Below are positions 1-8,526 of a stretch of DNA of 64,000 nt, in pieces. The stretch is taken from the NCBI RefSeq assembly GCF_000719705.1, contig NZ_JOHO01000002.1, positions 372,001 to 436,000 on the forward strand, given 5' to 3'. Each line of letters opens with the position of its first letter. Within the stretch, counting starts at the first letter, position 1. Origin of the DNA: Streptomyces sp. NRRL S-350 (lineage in GTDB: Bacteria; Actinomycetota; Actinomycetes; Streptomycetales; Streptomycetaceae). Under the pieces are notes generated by a model. It saw only the letters and a list, made by a program, of their open reading frames with translations, was not told the DNA's origin and ran no database searches. The position numbers were made by a program, and so were the translations under genes.

Positions 1-1
1 C

Positions 2-772
2 TTCGACGCCACCTCCACCCAGGGCTGGGTGAAGGAAGCCGCTGCCAAGGGCGTCAAGGTCGTCGCCTACGACCGTCTGGCCACCGGACCGGTCGCCGCC
101 TACGTCTCGTTCGACAACGAGAAGGTCGGCGAACTCCAGGGCCAGGCCCTGGTCGACGCCCTCGGTGACAAGGCCGCCGACGCCAACATCGTCATGATCA
201 ACGGCGACGACGCGGACCCGAACGCCGGCCAGTTCAAGGCCGGCGCCCACAAGGTGCTCGACGGCAAGGTCAAGAAGGTCGTCTACGAGCAGTCGGGCGA
301 GTGGAAGCCCACCGTGGCCGGCCAGAAGATCGGCGCCGCGATCACCCAGTTCGGCAAGGACGGCTTCCAGGCCGTCTACTCCGCCAACGACGGCATGGCC
401 GGCGCGATCATCACCCAGCTCCAGGGCGCGGGCATCAAGGTCCCCGTCGGCGGCCAGGACGCCGGCCTCGACGCCGTCCAGCGCATCGTCAACGGCGACC
501 AGGCCTACACCATCTACAAGGCCTACAAGCCGCTCGCCGACAACGCCGCCGAGCTGGCCGTCGACCTCCTGCAGGGCAAGGACGTCAAGTCCGTCGCCAC
601 CGCGAGCATCGACAGCGCCACCGACAAGGGCATCCCGGCCAAGCTGCTCGACCCCAAGATCGTCACCAAGGCCAACATCACGGACACCGTGATCGCCGAC
701 GGCCTCTACAAGGCCGCCGACATCTGCACCGCCGACTACGCGGCCGCCTGCGCCTCCGCCGGCCTGAAGTAG
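2..772 (+). CDS. xylF: Sugar ABC transporter substrate-binding protein, xylose type (5' truncated)
   Basis: This is the C-terminal 256 residues of a periplasmic-binding-protein-like (type 1) sugar receptor; the start lies before the window. Visible features match D-xylose-binding proteins: YDRL, then SFDNEKVGELQGQ, NGDDADPNAGQF, and the hinge segment AVYSANDGMAGAIITQLQ. In actinomycetes this is a lipoprotein that captures sugar outside the membrane and passes it to the permease encoded at 1722-2987. It is followed by a 14-bp hairpin and then the ATPase gene, in the usual F-G-H order. The fold and transporter role are secure; xylose rather than another monosaccharide is inferred from family resemblance. 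Confidence 0.85.
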   Translation, partial: FDATSTQGWVKEAAAKGVKVVAYDRLATGPVAAYVSFDNEKVGELQGQALVDALGDKAADANIVMINGDDADPNAGQFKAGAHKVLDGKVKKVVYEQSGEWKPTVAGQKIGAAITQFGKDGFQAVYSANDGMAGAIITQLQGAGIKVPVGGQDAGLDAVQRIVNGDQAYTIYKAYKPLADNAAELAVDLLQGKDVKSVATASIDSATDKGIPAKLLDPKIVTKANITDTVIADGLYKAADICTADYAAACASAGLK

Positions 773-781
773 TACCGCCCA

Positions 782-817
782 GGGCGGTGCCCCCCGCCTC
801 CCCGGGGGGCACCGCCC
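782..817 (+). terminator. Intra-operon hairpin between binding protein and ATPase genes
   Basis: There is a perfect 14-bp inverted repeat: left arm 782-795 (GGGCGGTGCCCCCC), 8-nt loop, right arm 804-817. It lies 10 nt after the binding-protein stop codon. No T-run follows, which is usual for Streptomyces. Such hairpins between an abundant binding-protein message and the membrane-component genes commonly act as partial terminators or 3' stabilisers; that role is inferred here. Confidence 0.7.
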
Positions 818-945
818 CACCGCGCGGCGGGCCCCGCCCGCCCCGGCTCCCCTTTCGACGCTCACCCGCCCGCACCGCACGGGGTGCGGGCCAGCCCGGC
901 CGCCGACCCACCATCACGGCGCACGGGAAGAAGGAGATGGTTCAC

Positions 946-1725
946 GTGACAGGCGCACCCGTACTGGCGTTGCGCGGGGTCTCCAAGCGCTTCGGCGCCG
1001 TCCAGGCACTGACCGACGTGCACCTCGAGGTGCACGCAGGCGAGGTGGTGGCCCTGGTGGGCGACAACGGCGCCGGCAAGTCCACGCTGGTGAAGACCAT
1101 CGCCGGCGTCCACCCCATCGACGAGGGAACGATCGAGTGGGAGGGCAAGGCGGTGTCCATCGGACGCCCGCAGGACGCCCAGACCCTCGGCGTCGCCACC
1201 GTGTACCAGGACCTCGCGCTCTGCGACAACCTCGACGTGGTCGGCAACCTCTTCCTCGGCCGCGAGCTGAAGAGCTTCGGCACGCTCGACGAGGTCGCCA
1301 TGGAGAAGCGGGCCCGCGAACTGCTCGACACGCTCTCCATCCGCATCCCGAGCGTGCGCATCCCCATCGCCGCCCTGTCGGGCGGTCAGCGCCAGGTGGT
1401 CGCCATCGCCCGAGCCCTGGTCGGCGACCCCAAGATCGTCATCCTGGACGAGCCCACCGCCGCCCTCGGCGTCGAGCAGACCGCCCAGGTCCTCGACCTC
1501 GTCGAGCGGCTGCGCGACCGCGGCCTCGGCGTCATCCTGATCAGCCACAACATGGCCGACGTCAAGGCCGTCGCCGACACCGTCGCCGTCCTTCGCCTGG
1601 GCCGCAACAACGGTGTCTTCGAGGTGGCCGGCACCTCGCACGAGGAGATCATCTCCGCCATCACCGGCGCCACCGAGAACGCCGTCACCCGACGCCAGGC
1701 CCGACTCGCGGAGGAAACGAAGTGA
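946..1725 (+). CDS. xylG: Sugar ABC transporter ATP-binding protein, single nucleotide-binding domain
   Basis: 259 residues with one complete ABC domain: Walker A GDNGAGKST (about 40-48), Q-loop in VYQDLAL, signature LSGGQRQ, Walker B IVILDEPT and switch His in LISHN. Classic XylG/RbsA proteins are about 500 residues with two such domains, so this half-size form should work as a homodimer energising the permease. I chose the GTG start because GGAG at 933-936 ends 9 nt before it; an in-frame ATG at 937 abuts that site. The stop overlaps the permease start (GTGA). Family certain; the exact sugar is inferred from the neighbours. Confidence 0.88.
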   Translation: MTGAPVLALRGVSKRFGAVQALTDVHLEVHAGEVVALVGDNGAGKSTLVKTIAGVHPIDEGTIEWEGKAVSIGRPQDAQTLGVATVYQDLALCDNLDVVGNLFLGRELKSFGTLDEVAMEKRARELLDTLSIRIPSVRIPIAALSGGQRQVVAIARALVGDPKIVILDEPTAALGVEQTAQVLDLVERLRDRGLGVILISHNMADVKAVADTVAVLRLGRNNGVFEVAGTSHEEIISAITGATENAVTRRQARLAEETK

Positions 1726-2987
1726 CCACCGAACAGACCACCCCGGCCGGGCCGGCCCCGGCCACCCCCGCGGTCGACCCCCGCCTGCTCGTCCGCGAGT
1801 CCGGCCTCGCCGGCTACCTCGCCGAGTTCAAGCGGAAGATGAAGAACGGAGACCTCGGCTCCGTACCCGTCGTCCTCGGCCTGATCCTCATCGGCGTCAT
1901 CTTCCAGAGCGTCACCGGCGACTTCCTCAACGCCGACAACCTCACCAACATCACCAAGTGGATCGCCGGCCCCGGGCTGATCGCCGTCGGCATCGTCTTC
2001 GTGCTCCTCCTCGGCGAGATCGACCTCTCCCTCGGCTCCGTCTCCGGCGTCTCCGCCGCGATCGCCGCCGTCCTGTCCGTGCGCTCCGGCTACAACGAGT
2101 GGGTCGCCTGCCTCATCGCCATCGCCGCCGCCGTCGCCATCGGCGCCCTGCACGGCTTCTTCTTCGCCAAGATCGGCGTCCCGGCCTTCGTCGTCACCCT
2201 CGCCGGCCTGCTCGCCTGGAGCGGCCTGCAGCAGTACGTCCTGGGTGACAAGGGGACCGTCAACGTCGTCAACGACGGCGTCCTGGCCAACCTGGACACC
2301 TACTTCCTCGGCGACGGCGACGTCGCCTTCACGTGGGGCCTCGCCGTCCTCGGCATCGCGCTGTTCGCCCTCGGGCAGGTCCTCGACGCCCGCCGCCGCA
2401 CCGCCGCCGGCCTCACCGCGCGTCCCATGAGCGAGATCGCCCTGCGCACCGGCGTCCTCGCCGTGATCGCGCTGACCGTCGCCTACATGCTCAACCAGGA
2501 CCGCGGCCTGCCGCTGCCCCTGCTCGTCTTCCTGTCCGTCGTCGTCGTCACGGACTTCGTCCTGCGCCGCACGAGCTACGGCCGGCAGATCTTCGCGGTC
2601 GGCGGCGGCGTGGAGGCCGCCCGCCGCGCGGGCATCAACGTCGCCTGGGTCCGGATCTCGGTCTTCATGATCTCGGCCGGCCTGGCCGCCCTCGGCGGCC
2701 TGTTCATCGCCTCGCAGCAGGGCTCCGCCGACAAGATGCTCGGCGGCGGCAACGTCCTGATGAACTCCATCGCGGCGGCCGTCATCGGCGGCACCAGCCT
2801 CTTCGGCGGACGCGGCAAGACCTGGTCCGCCCTGCTGGGCATCCTGGTCATCCAGTCGATCATCACCGGTCTCGACCTGGTCCACGTCAACCAGGCCATC
2901 CAGTACATGATCACCGGCGCGGTCCTGCTCGCCGCCGTCGTCCTGGACTCCGTCTCCCGCCGCACGCGCAAGACGGCCGCTCGCTGA
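1722..2987 (+). CDS. xylH: Sugar ABC transporter permease, xylose/ribose type
   Basis: 421-residue polytopic membrane protein of the BPD_transp_2 family (XylH/RbsC). The GTG start overlaps the ATPase stop by 4 nt and has GAGG upstream. A roughly 35-residue soluble N-terminus is followed by about ten hydrophobic segments. The family landmarks LLGEIDLSLGSVSG and the late loop GRQIFAVGGGVEAARRAGINV are visible. It forms the transmembrane channel for the sugar delivered by the binding protein. A strong hairpin 20 nt downstream of the stop probably ends the transcript. Confidence 0.88.
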   Translation: MTTEQTTPAGPAPATPAVDPRLLVRESGLAGYLAEFKRKMKNGDLGSVPVVLGLILIGVIFQSVTGDFLNADNLTNITKWIAGPGLIAVGIVFVLLLGEIDLSLGSVSGVSAAIAAVLSVRSGYNEWVACLIAIAAAVAIGALHGFFFAKIGVPAFVVTLAGLLAWSGLQQYVLGDKGTVNVVNDGVLANLDTYFLGDGDVAFTWGLAVLGIALFALGQVLDARRRTAAGLTARPMSEIALRTGVLAVIALTVAYMLNQDRGLPLPLLVFLSVVVVTDFVLRRTSYGRQIFAVGGGVEAARRAGINVAWVRISVFMISAGLAALGGLFIASQQGSADKMLGGGNVLMNSIAAAVIGGTSLFGGRGKTWSALLGILVIQSIITGLDLVHVNQAIQYMITGAVLLAAVVLDSVSRRTRKTAAR

Positions 2988-3007
2988 TCCACCGTCACGT
3001 CCGGCAC

Positions 3008-3050
3008 GGGCCGGCCCGGTATCCACCCTCAGGGGTCACCGGGCCGGCCC
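3008..3050 (+). terminator. Terminator after sugar ABC operon
   Basis: A perfect 13-bp stem (GGGCCGGCCCGGT at 3008-3020 pairs with 3038-3050) with a 17-nt loop lies 20 nt after the permease stop. No T-tract follows. The next gene is convergent, so it may stop transcription from both sides. Confidence 0.7.
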
Positions 3051-3176
3051 CTCCCGTCTCACCGGGCACTGTGGCGCCCGACCCCGATCGCGGCATCGCC
3101 GTGCCGGCCCGACCCGTCGCCGGCGGCGGCCGGCGCGCACCGGTGATCGACCGGACGGTCCCCGGTCGGCGGCTCG

Positions 3177-3464
3177 TCACACGACGGCGTAGGCCTCGGC
3201 CTGGCGGTCGATGAGGTGGGGGGTGATGCCGGCGAGGACCAGTCGCTGGTAGGGAACGCTCTCGCGGTGGGCGGTCAGTGCCTCTTCGTCCTCGTACTCG
3301 GCGAAGACCACGAAGGCGCCCCGGTCGCGCAGGGAGCGGACGACCCGGAAGGAGAGCACGCCGGGCTCGGTGAGCGCGGCCTCGGTGACGGCGGGGAGCA
3401 GGTCGGCGACGCGTTGCTCGGCGCCCGTGTCGGCGAGCCAGTCGGTGATGACGACGAGGGACAC
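3177..3464 (-). CDS. Putative quinol monooxygenase (ABM domain)
   Basis: 95-residue protein of the antibiotic biosynthesis monooxygenase (ABM/YgiN) superfamily. It shows the typical ferredoxin-like dimer features: an N-terminal VVITDWLAD strand, a FRVVRSLRDRGAFVVFAEYEDEEALTAH core, and a SVPYQRL helix. Members are cofactor-free oxygenases or stress proteins acting on quinols; the substrate cannot be predicted. The start is GTG. It lies 61 bp downstream of the quinone oxidoreductase gene on the same strand and is probably co-transcribed with it, consistent with a quinone or electrophile detoxification pair. Confidence 0.7.
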   Translation of the reverse strand: MSLVVITDWLADTGAEQRVADLLPAVTEAALTEPGVLSFRVVRSLRDRGAFVVFAEYEDEEALTAHRESVPYQRLVLAGITPHLIDRQAEAYAVV

Positions 3465-3525
3465 GGTGGGTCCTTCCGGGTGGTGCGGGGCGGTCCCGGG
3501 GCGGGGACGGCCGGGGTGGCAGAGG

Positions 3526-4452
3526 TCAGGGGACGGTGACGACGATCTTGCCGCGGGTGTGGCCGGCGGCGTTGAGGCGCTGGGCGTCGGCGGCCCGCTC
3601 CAGCGGGAACGTCGCCGCGACCTCGACGGTGAGCCGGCCGCTCTCGGCGAGCTCGGTCAGGGCGGTGAGGTCGGCGACGTCGGGGCGCACGAAGACGTAG
3701 CGGCCGCCGAGAGCGAGGACGGTGCCGTCGGCGACGGAGGCGAGGCGGCCGCCGTCGGCGAGGAGGGCCGGCGAGATCCGGAGGGCGTCGCCACCGACCA
3801 GGTCGAGGACGGCGTCGACGCCGTCCGGCGCCAGTGCGCGGACGCGGTCGGCCAGGCCCTCGCCGTAGGCCACCGGCTCGGCGCCGAGGGTGCGCAGGTA
3901 GTCGTGGTTGCGCTCGCCGGCGGTGCCGATGACGCGGGCGCCGAGGGTGACGGCGATCTGGACGGCGAGTGAGCCGACGCCGCCTGCGGCCGCGTGGATC
4001 AGCACGGTCTCGCCCGGCTTGAGCTCCAGGGCGCCGGTCAGCGCCTGGTAGGCGGTGAGGCCGGCCAGGGGGAGGCCGGCGGCCTGGGTGAAGTCGAGGT
4101 TGGCGGGCTTGCGGGCGAGGGTCCGTACGGGCGCGGCGACGAGCTCGGCGAAGGTGCCGCGGCGCACCAGGTCCTCGCGGACGTAGCCGATCACCTCATC
4201 GCCCGGGGCGAACTCGGTGACTCCGGCGCCCACCTGCTCCACGACGCCGGCGACGTCCCAGCCGGGGATCACGGGGAAGACCACGTCCATGGCGCCGTCG
4301 AGGTAGCCGGCCTGGATCTTCCAGTCGACCGGGTTGACCGACGCCGCCGCCACCCGGACCAGGACGGAGTCGGGGCCGAGCTTGGGCTCCGGCACGTCGC
4401 CGTACTCCAGGACGTCCGGTCCGCCGTAGCTGCGGTAGGTGATGGCCTTCAT
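3526..4452 (-). CDS. NADP-dependent quinone oxidoreductase-like (zinc-free MDR family)
   Basis: 308-residue medium-chain dehydrogenase/reductase. The GroES-like N-terminal half contains ASVNPVDWKIQAG. The Rossmann half carries AAAGGVGSLAVQIA (about residues 147-160), the NADPH-binding glycine motif. Zinc-ligand cysteines are absent, as in quinone oxidoreductases and enone reductases. It presumably reduces quinones or alpha,beta-unsaturated carbonyls with NADPH. It has its own recognisable promoter (4516-4545) flanked by repeated GTTACTTGA sites, suggesting control by an HxlR- or MarR-type regulator that is not in this window. Confidence 0.82.
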   Translation of the reverse strand: MKAITYRSYGGPDVLEYGDVPEPKLGPDSVLVRVAAASVNPVDWKIQAGYLDGAMDVVFPVIPGWDVAGVVEQVGAGVTEFAPGDEVIGYVREDLVRRGTFAELVAAPVRTLARKPANLDFTQAAGLPLAGLTAYQALTGALELKPGETVLIHAAAGGVGSLAVQIAVTLGARVIGTAGERNHDYLRTLGAEPVAYGEGLADRVRALAPDGVDAVLDLVGGDALRISPALLADGGRLASVADGTVLALGGRYVFVRPDVADLTALTELAESGRLTVEVAATFPLERAADAQRLNAAGHTRGKIVVTVP

Positions 4453-4500
4453 GGTGGTGCTCCTCGCCGGAAGTGTTGAGTCACTCGATGGTTCAGGTCC

Positions 4501-4550
4501 TCAAGTAACGAATAGACGGTAAGTCTCGATAGTTGAGGATGTCAAGTAAC
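4501..4550 (-). promoter_or_regulatory. Promoter of the quinone oxidoreductase with repeated operator-like sites
   Basis: Read on the minus strand, -35 TTGACA (4545-4540) and -10 TACCGT (4521-4516) are separated by 18 bp, close to the HrdB consensus. The 9-mer GTTACTTGA occurs twice on that strand: at 4550-4542, overlapping the -35, and at 4509-4501, just after the -10. A duplicated site straddling a promoter suggests repression. Confidence 0.65.
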
Positions 4551-4576
4551 TCCGCCGGGTCCGACGGCCGGCGCGG

Positions 4577-5473
4577 TCAGCGGCGGCCCAACGCGCGGCG
4601 CGTGTCGCCGTCGCTCTCCCTCAGGCGGAGCTCGGCCTGCTCCCTCGTGCACGGCACGGCGAGCATGACGATGGCGGTCTTCACGTGGCCGTCCGCCTGC
4701 CGCAGGGCGTCGGCGGCGGTGCCCGGATCGGCGCCGGTGGCCTGGCCCACCATGCGGCGGGCCCGGTCGAGGAGCTTCTCGTTGCCGGCCCGGACATCGA
4801 CCATGAGGTTGCCGTAGGCCTTGCCCAGTCGCACCATCGAGGCGGTCGAGAGCATGTTGCAGACCATCTTCTGGGCGGTGGCGGCCTTGAGCCGGGTGGA
4901 GCCGGTGAGGACCTCGGGGCCGGTGGGGACCTCGATGGCGACATCGGCGTGGCGGCTGACCGCCGCGCCCCGGTTGCAGGCGACCGACACCGTGGCGGCG
5001 CCCCTGCCGCGGGCGTGCTGCAGGCCTGCGACGACGTACGGGGTGCGGCCGCTGGCGGCGAGGCCGACGACCGTGTCCCGGCCGTCCACGCCGATCCCGT
5101 CGAGGTCGGCGACCGCCCGCGCGGGCTCGTCCTCGGCGCCCTCGACCGCTCGGGCGAACGCGCCCGGGCCGCCGCAGAGCACGCCCACGACCTGCCGGTC
5201 GGCGGTGCCGAAGGTCGGCGGGCACTCGACGGCGTCGAGCAGGCCGATGCGGCCGCTGGTGCCGGCGCCGAGGTAGACCAGCCGGCCGCCCCGCCGCAGG
5301 GACGCGGTGACCGCTTCGACGGCCGCTGCGATCTGCGGCAGCGCCTCGCGTACGGCGAGGGCGACGCCCTGGTCCTCGTCGTTCATGGCGGAGAGGATCT
5401 CCGGCACCGGCATGCGGTCGAGATCGGCGGTCCGCTCGTTGCGGGACTCGGTGTCGAGCGTGCTGAGGTCCAC
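4577..5473 (-). CDS. murQ: N-acetylmuramic acid 6-phosphate etherase
   Basis: 298-residue SIS-domain protein of the MurQ family. Landmarks are the N-terminal TESRNERTADLDRM, the sugar-phosphate-binding loop YLGAGTSGRIGLLDAVECPP, GLAASGRTPYV, and KAATAQKMVCNMLSTASMVRLGK near the C-terminus. MurQ cleaves the lactyl ether of MurNAc-6-phosphate to GlcNAc-6-phosphate and lactate in peptidoglycan recycling. The start is GTG with an AAAGGA site. It is divergent from a sodium:solute symporter gene, a pairing that suggests uptake of MurNAc or a related sugar, although a MurNAc kinase is not visible here. Confidence 0.92.
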   Translation of the reverse strand: MDLSTLDTESRNERTADLDRMPVPEILSAMNDEDQGVALAVREALPQIAAAVEAVTASLRRGGRLVYLGAGTSGRIGLLDAVECPPTFGTADRQVVGVLCGGPGAFARAVEGAEDEPARAVADLDGIGVDGRDTVVGLAASGRTPYVVAGLQHARGRGAATVSVACNRGAAVSRHADVAIEVPTGPEVLTGSTRLKAATAQKMVCNMLSTASMVRLGKAYGNLMVDVRAGNEKLLDRARRMVGQATGADPGTAADALRQADGHVKTAIVMLAVPCTREQAELRLRESDGDTRRALGRR

Positions 5474-5574
5474 GGTGTGGTCGTCCTTTCGGCGGGTGGG
5501 CGGTGCAGCGGAAGGAGGTTGCGGCGACTGGCGGCCGGACGGGTCTGTCGGAGCCGCGTTCCGGGCGTCAGTCA

Positions 5575-5604
5575 TTGACGTGTCGAGGTGGGCGTTCTGA
5601 TACT
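5575..5604 (+). promoter_or_regulatory. Probable promoter of the sodium:solute symporter gene
   Basis: -35 TTGACG (5575-5580) and -10 GATACT (5599-5604) are spaced 18 bp, about 35 bp before the symporter start. The 9-mer CGCTGCACC at 5605-5613 lies right after the -10. Its reverse complement GGTGCAGCG occurs at 5502-5510 near the murQ start, so both divergent genes may share one regulator. Confidence 0.5.
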
Positions 5605-5638
5605 CGCTGCACCGCGGTCCGGAAGCTAGGAGAGCGCG

Positions 5639-7210
5639 ATGCGTCAACTCGACCTGCTCGTGGTCGTCGTCTACCTGGTCGCCGTCGCGGTGATCGGGCT
5701 GCGGCTGGCCGGCCGTCAGAAGACCTCCAAGGACTACTTCGTCGGCGAGGGCCACCTGCCCTGGTGGACGGTCTCGTTCTCCGTCGTGGCCACCGAGACC
5801 AGTGTGCTGACCGTCATCAGCGTGCCCGGCGGCGCCTACGGCGGACAGGGCTTCGGCAACGTCGAACTCGGCCTGGGCTACGTCATCGGCCGCATCGTCG
5901 TGGCCACCGCGCTCGTCCCGCTCTACAAGCGCGGCGGCTTCGTCAGCGCCTACCAGTACCTGGGCAGCCGGTTCGGCCTCCGACTCCAGGGGCTCGCCTC
6001 GGTGACGTTCGTCCTCACCCGGCTCCTCGCCGAGGGCGTGCGCCTGTTCGCCTCGGCGATCCCGATCAAGCTGCTGCTCGGCGAACTCGGCGTCCACACC
6101 GGCTACCGCGCCGTCATCATCGTGCTCACGCTGATCACCGTCGTCTACACCTACCTCGGCGGCATCAAGGCCGTCATCTGGACCGACGCCATCCAGATGG
6201 GCCTCTACCTCGGCGGCGCGGCCCTCACCGTCGCGGTGCTGTCCGGCCACGTGGGCACCGCCGGCTACGCGCGCGCCCTCGACGCCGGGCGGTTCCGCCT
6301 CTTCGACACCGACTTCGACCCCGCCCACGTCCTCACCAGTCCGTTCGCCCTGCCGACCGCGATCATCGGCGGCGCGATCTTCGCGATGGCCAGCCACGGC
6401 TCCGACCAGCTCATTGTCCAGCGCATCCTCGCCACCAGGACCCTGCGCGACGGCCAGAAGGCGATGATCGCCTCCGGGGTGTTCGTCACCCTCCAGTTCG
6501 CCGCCTTCTCCCTCGTCGGCGCCCTGCTGTGGGCCCGCAACCAGGGCAAGACCTTCAAGGAGCTCGGACTGGCCGGCTCCGACGACCTCTACCCCCACTT
6601 CATCCTGCACGGGCTCCCGGTGGTGGTCTCCGGATTGCTCGTCGCCGGCATCCTCGGCGCCGCCATGGGGTCACTGTCCTCGGCCCTGAACTCCATGGCG
6701 AACTCGACGGTGGCGGACATCGTCCACAGCTTCTTCCGCAGCACCCCCTCCGAGGAGTCCCTCCTCGGACTCGCCCGCGTCATGACACTCGTGTGGGCCG
6801 CGCTGATGGCCGTCTTCGCCTGCGCCTTCAGCGCCGGCACGGGCAACGTCTACCTCACCGGCCTCACCATCGCCGGCTACACCTACGGCGCGCTGCTCGG
6901 TGCCTTCCTGCTCGGCCGCCTGGTGCGGCGCGCCGACGAGAAGGACTCCCTGCTGGCCTTCGTGGTCACCGTCGCCGTGATGACCTACGTCGTGCGCGAG
7001 GTGAAGATCGACGCCACCACGGCGGCCGGGACCGTCCCCACCGCCATCGCGGCCCAGTGGCTGGTCCCGATCGGCGTGCTGGTCACCCTGGCCGTCGGCG
7101 GCCTGCTCAGCCTGCTCCACCGCGCACCCGAGACCCCGCGCATCCCCACGGGCGACGCGCGGCGCAGCGCCGAGGCCGGCCACGCCGAGCCCGCCGCCGC
7201 CCAGGACTGA
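5639..7210 (+). CDS. Sodium:solute symporter family transporter
   Basis: 523-residue membrane protein of the SSS family (SLC5-like), with 13 or more hydrophobic segments. The ATG start is preceded by AGGAG. Family features include the first-helix segment VVYLVAVAVIGLRLAGRQK, the GRQKTSKDYFVGEG loop that precedes helix 2, and YTYLGGIKAVIWTDAIQMGLY in the middle. It couples Na+ influx to uptake of a sugar, amino acid or carboxylate. Divergent from murQ, so a cell-wall sugar such as MurNAc is a reasonable but unproven substrate. Downstream is the polyprenyl synthetase on the same strand after 148 bp. Confidence 0.85.
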   Translation: MRQLDLLVVVVYLVAVAVIGLRLAGRQKTSKDYFVGEGHLPWWTVSFSVVATETSVLTVISVPGGAYGGQGFGNVELGLGYVIGRIVVATALVPLYKRGGFVSAYQYLGSRFGLRLQGLASVTFVLTRLLAEGVRLFASAIPIKLLLGELGVHTGYRAVIIVLTLITVVYTYLGGIKAVIWTDAIQMGLYLGGAALTVAVLSGHVGTAGYARALDAGRFRLFDTDFDPAHVLTSPFALPTAIIGGAIFAMASHGSDQLIVQRILATRTLRDGQKAMIASGVFVTLQFAAFSLVGALLWARNQGKTFKELGLAGSDDLYPHFILHGLPVVVSGLLVAGILGAAMGSLSSALNSMANSTVADIVHSFFRSTPSEESLLGLARVMTLVWAALMAVFACAFSAGTGNVYLTGLTIAGYTYGALLGAFLLGRLVRRADEKDSLLAFVVTVAVMTYVVREVKIDATTAAGTVPTAIAAQWLVPIGVLVTLAVGGLLSLLHRAPETPRIPTGDARRSAEAGHAEPAAAQD

Positions 7211-7358
7211 ACGCGCACGACCGCACGCGAGGGGCTGGGCTCGGGCCCGGAGCGGCGGGCCCCGGGCCACGCGTGGCGGATCGCGGCCACTTCGCAGGGG
7301 AGCCGAGGCGGCGGACGGCTTTTGGCGCCGTCGGCCGTCCGGATGCGAGGGTGGGCCC

Positions 7359-8441
7359 GTGAACGAGACGATCATGGCGGCCGCCCGCGAGCGGGCCGCC
7401 GCACACCGGCGCCGGTTCGACCTCCGCTTCAAGGCCTACTTCGCCGCCCTGCCGCAGCGCCTTGACACGCCGCCGCTCAGCCGCTTCACCCCGCGCTGCC
7501 TGGAGCTGCTGCGGGACCTCTCCCTGCGCGGCGGCAAGCGGCTGAGGGTCGCCCTGCTGTACGAGGCCGCCCGGCTGGTGACCACCGACCCGGTGCCCGG
7601 CCTGGAGGAGGCCGCGCTGAGCATCGAACTGCTCCAGACGCACGGGCTCGTCCACGACGACATCATCGACGACGCGCCGCTGCGCCGAGGCGGCCCCTCC
7701 ACCTACTACGCCTACCGCCGGGAGTTCCCGGAGGCGGACCGCACCGCGCTCGGCCTGGCCGTCCTGGCCGGTGACCTCGCCGCCTTCCTCTCGACGCGGG
7801 TCCTGCTGGAGGCGGACGTCCCCGCCGAGCTGCGCCAGTCGATGCTGGAGGTGCAGCTGGACGCCGCCGCCGAGACGGTCACCGGCCAGATCGTCGACCT
7901 CGAACGCGACTTCCGGCCGCTCCCGGACGAGGAGTTCCTGCACACCGTCTGCGAGTACAAGTCCACCCGGTACTCCGTGCTCGCCCCGCTGCGGCTGGGG
8001 CTGCTGGCCGCCGGCGCGGACCTGGCGGCCCACGACGCACGGCTGCGCCGGTACGCGACCCTGGTCGGCATCGGCGGCCAGCTGCGCGACGACTACCTCG
8101 ACCTGTTCGGCGACGACGACGCCACCGGCAAGTCCACCGGCGCCGACCTGCGCGCGGGACGCCGCAGCTACGCCCTGACCACCCTGCTCTCCCGCGCGGA
8201 CGAGGCGCAGCGGGCCGAGGTGGAGTCCGCGCTCGGTGACCCGCACTGCCCCGCTGACACGGTCGCGCGCGTCCGCGAGCTGGCCCGGCTGCTGGGCGTG
8301 GACGGGAAGCTCCGCTCCGACATGCGCCACTGCGCCGAGGCGGCCCGGGCCGAGGCGGCGGGTTGGCGCCCGTACTGGCGTGCGGAGGCGGTGGCCTTCT
8401 TCGAGGGCCTGCCCCTGGCGAACTCGGTACCGGCCGGGTGA
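7359..8441 (+). CDS. Polyprenyl diphosphate synthase
   Basis: 360-residue all-helical isoprenyl diphosphate synthase. It contains GGKRLR (about 58-63), the first aspartate-rich motif DDIIDD (100-105) and the second motif LRDDYLDLFGDDDATGKS (about 242 onward). Both DDxxD motifs are intact, so it should condense allylic diphosphates with isopentenyl diphosphate. Chain length cannot be read by eye. The start is GTG. No partner terpene gene is adjacent, so it may be a housekeeping or orphan enzyme. Confidence 0.85.
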   Translation: MNETIMAAARERAAAHRRRFDLRFKAYFAALPQRLDTPPLSRFTPRCLELLRDLSLRGGKRLRVALLYEAARLVTTDPVPGLEEAALSIELLQTHGLVHDDIIDDAPLRRGGPSTYYAYRREFPEADRTALGLAVLAGDLAAFLSTRVLLEADVPAELRQSMLEVQLDAAAETVTGQIVDLERDFRPLPDEEFLHTVCEYKSTRYSVLAPLRLGLLAAGADLAAHDARLRRYATLVGIGGQLRDDYLDLFGDDDATGKSTGADLRAGRRSYALTTLLSRADEAQRAEVESALGDPHCPADTVARVRELARLLGVDGKLRSDMRHCAEAARAEAAGWRPYWRAEAVAFFEGLPLANSVPAG

Positions 8442-8526
8442 CCGGGCGGGTCGTTCCGCGCGGCCCCGGGGGCTGCGGGACTGCGGGGCGAGGACTGAGC
8501 GCTGAGGGCTGAGGGCTGAGGGAGCC
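8442..8526. repeat. Short intergenic tract with GCTGAGG direct repeats
   Basis: This gap between convergent genes contains three tandem copies of GCTGAGG(G) at about 8500-8521. The last pairs with CCTCAG at 8525-8530 to make a small 6-bp hairpin overlapping the FadR-type gene's stop codon. It may act as a weak bidirectional terminator. Confidence 0.4.
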
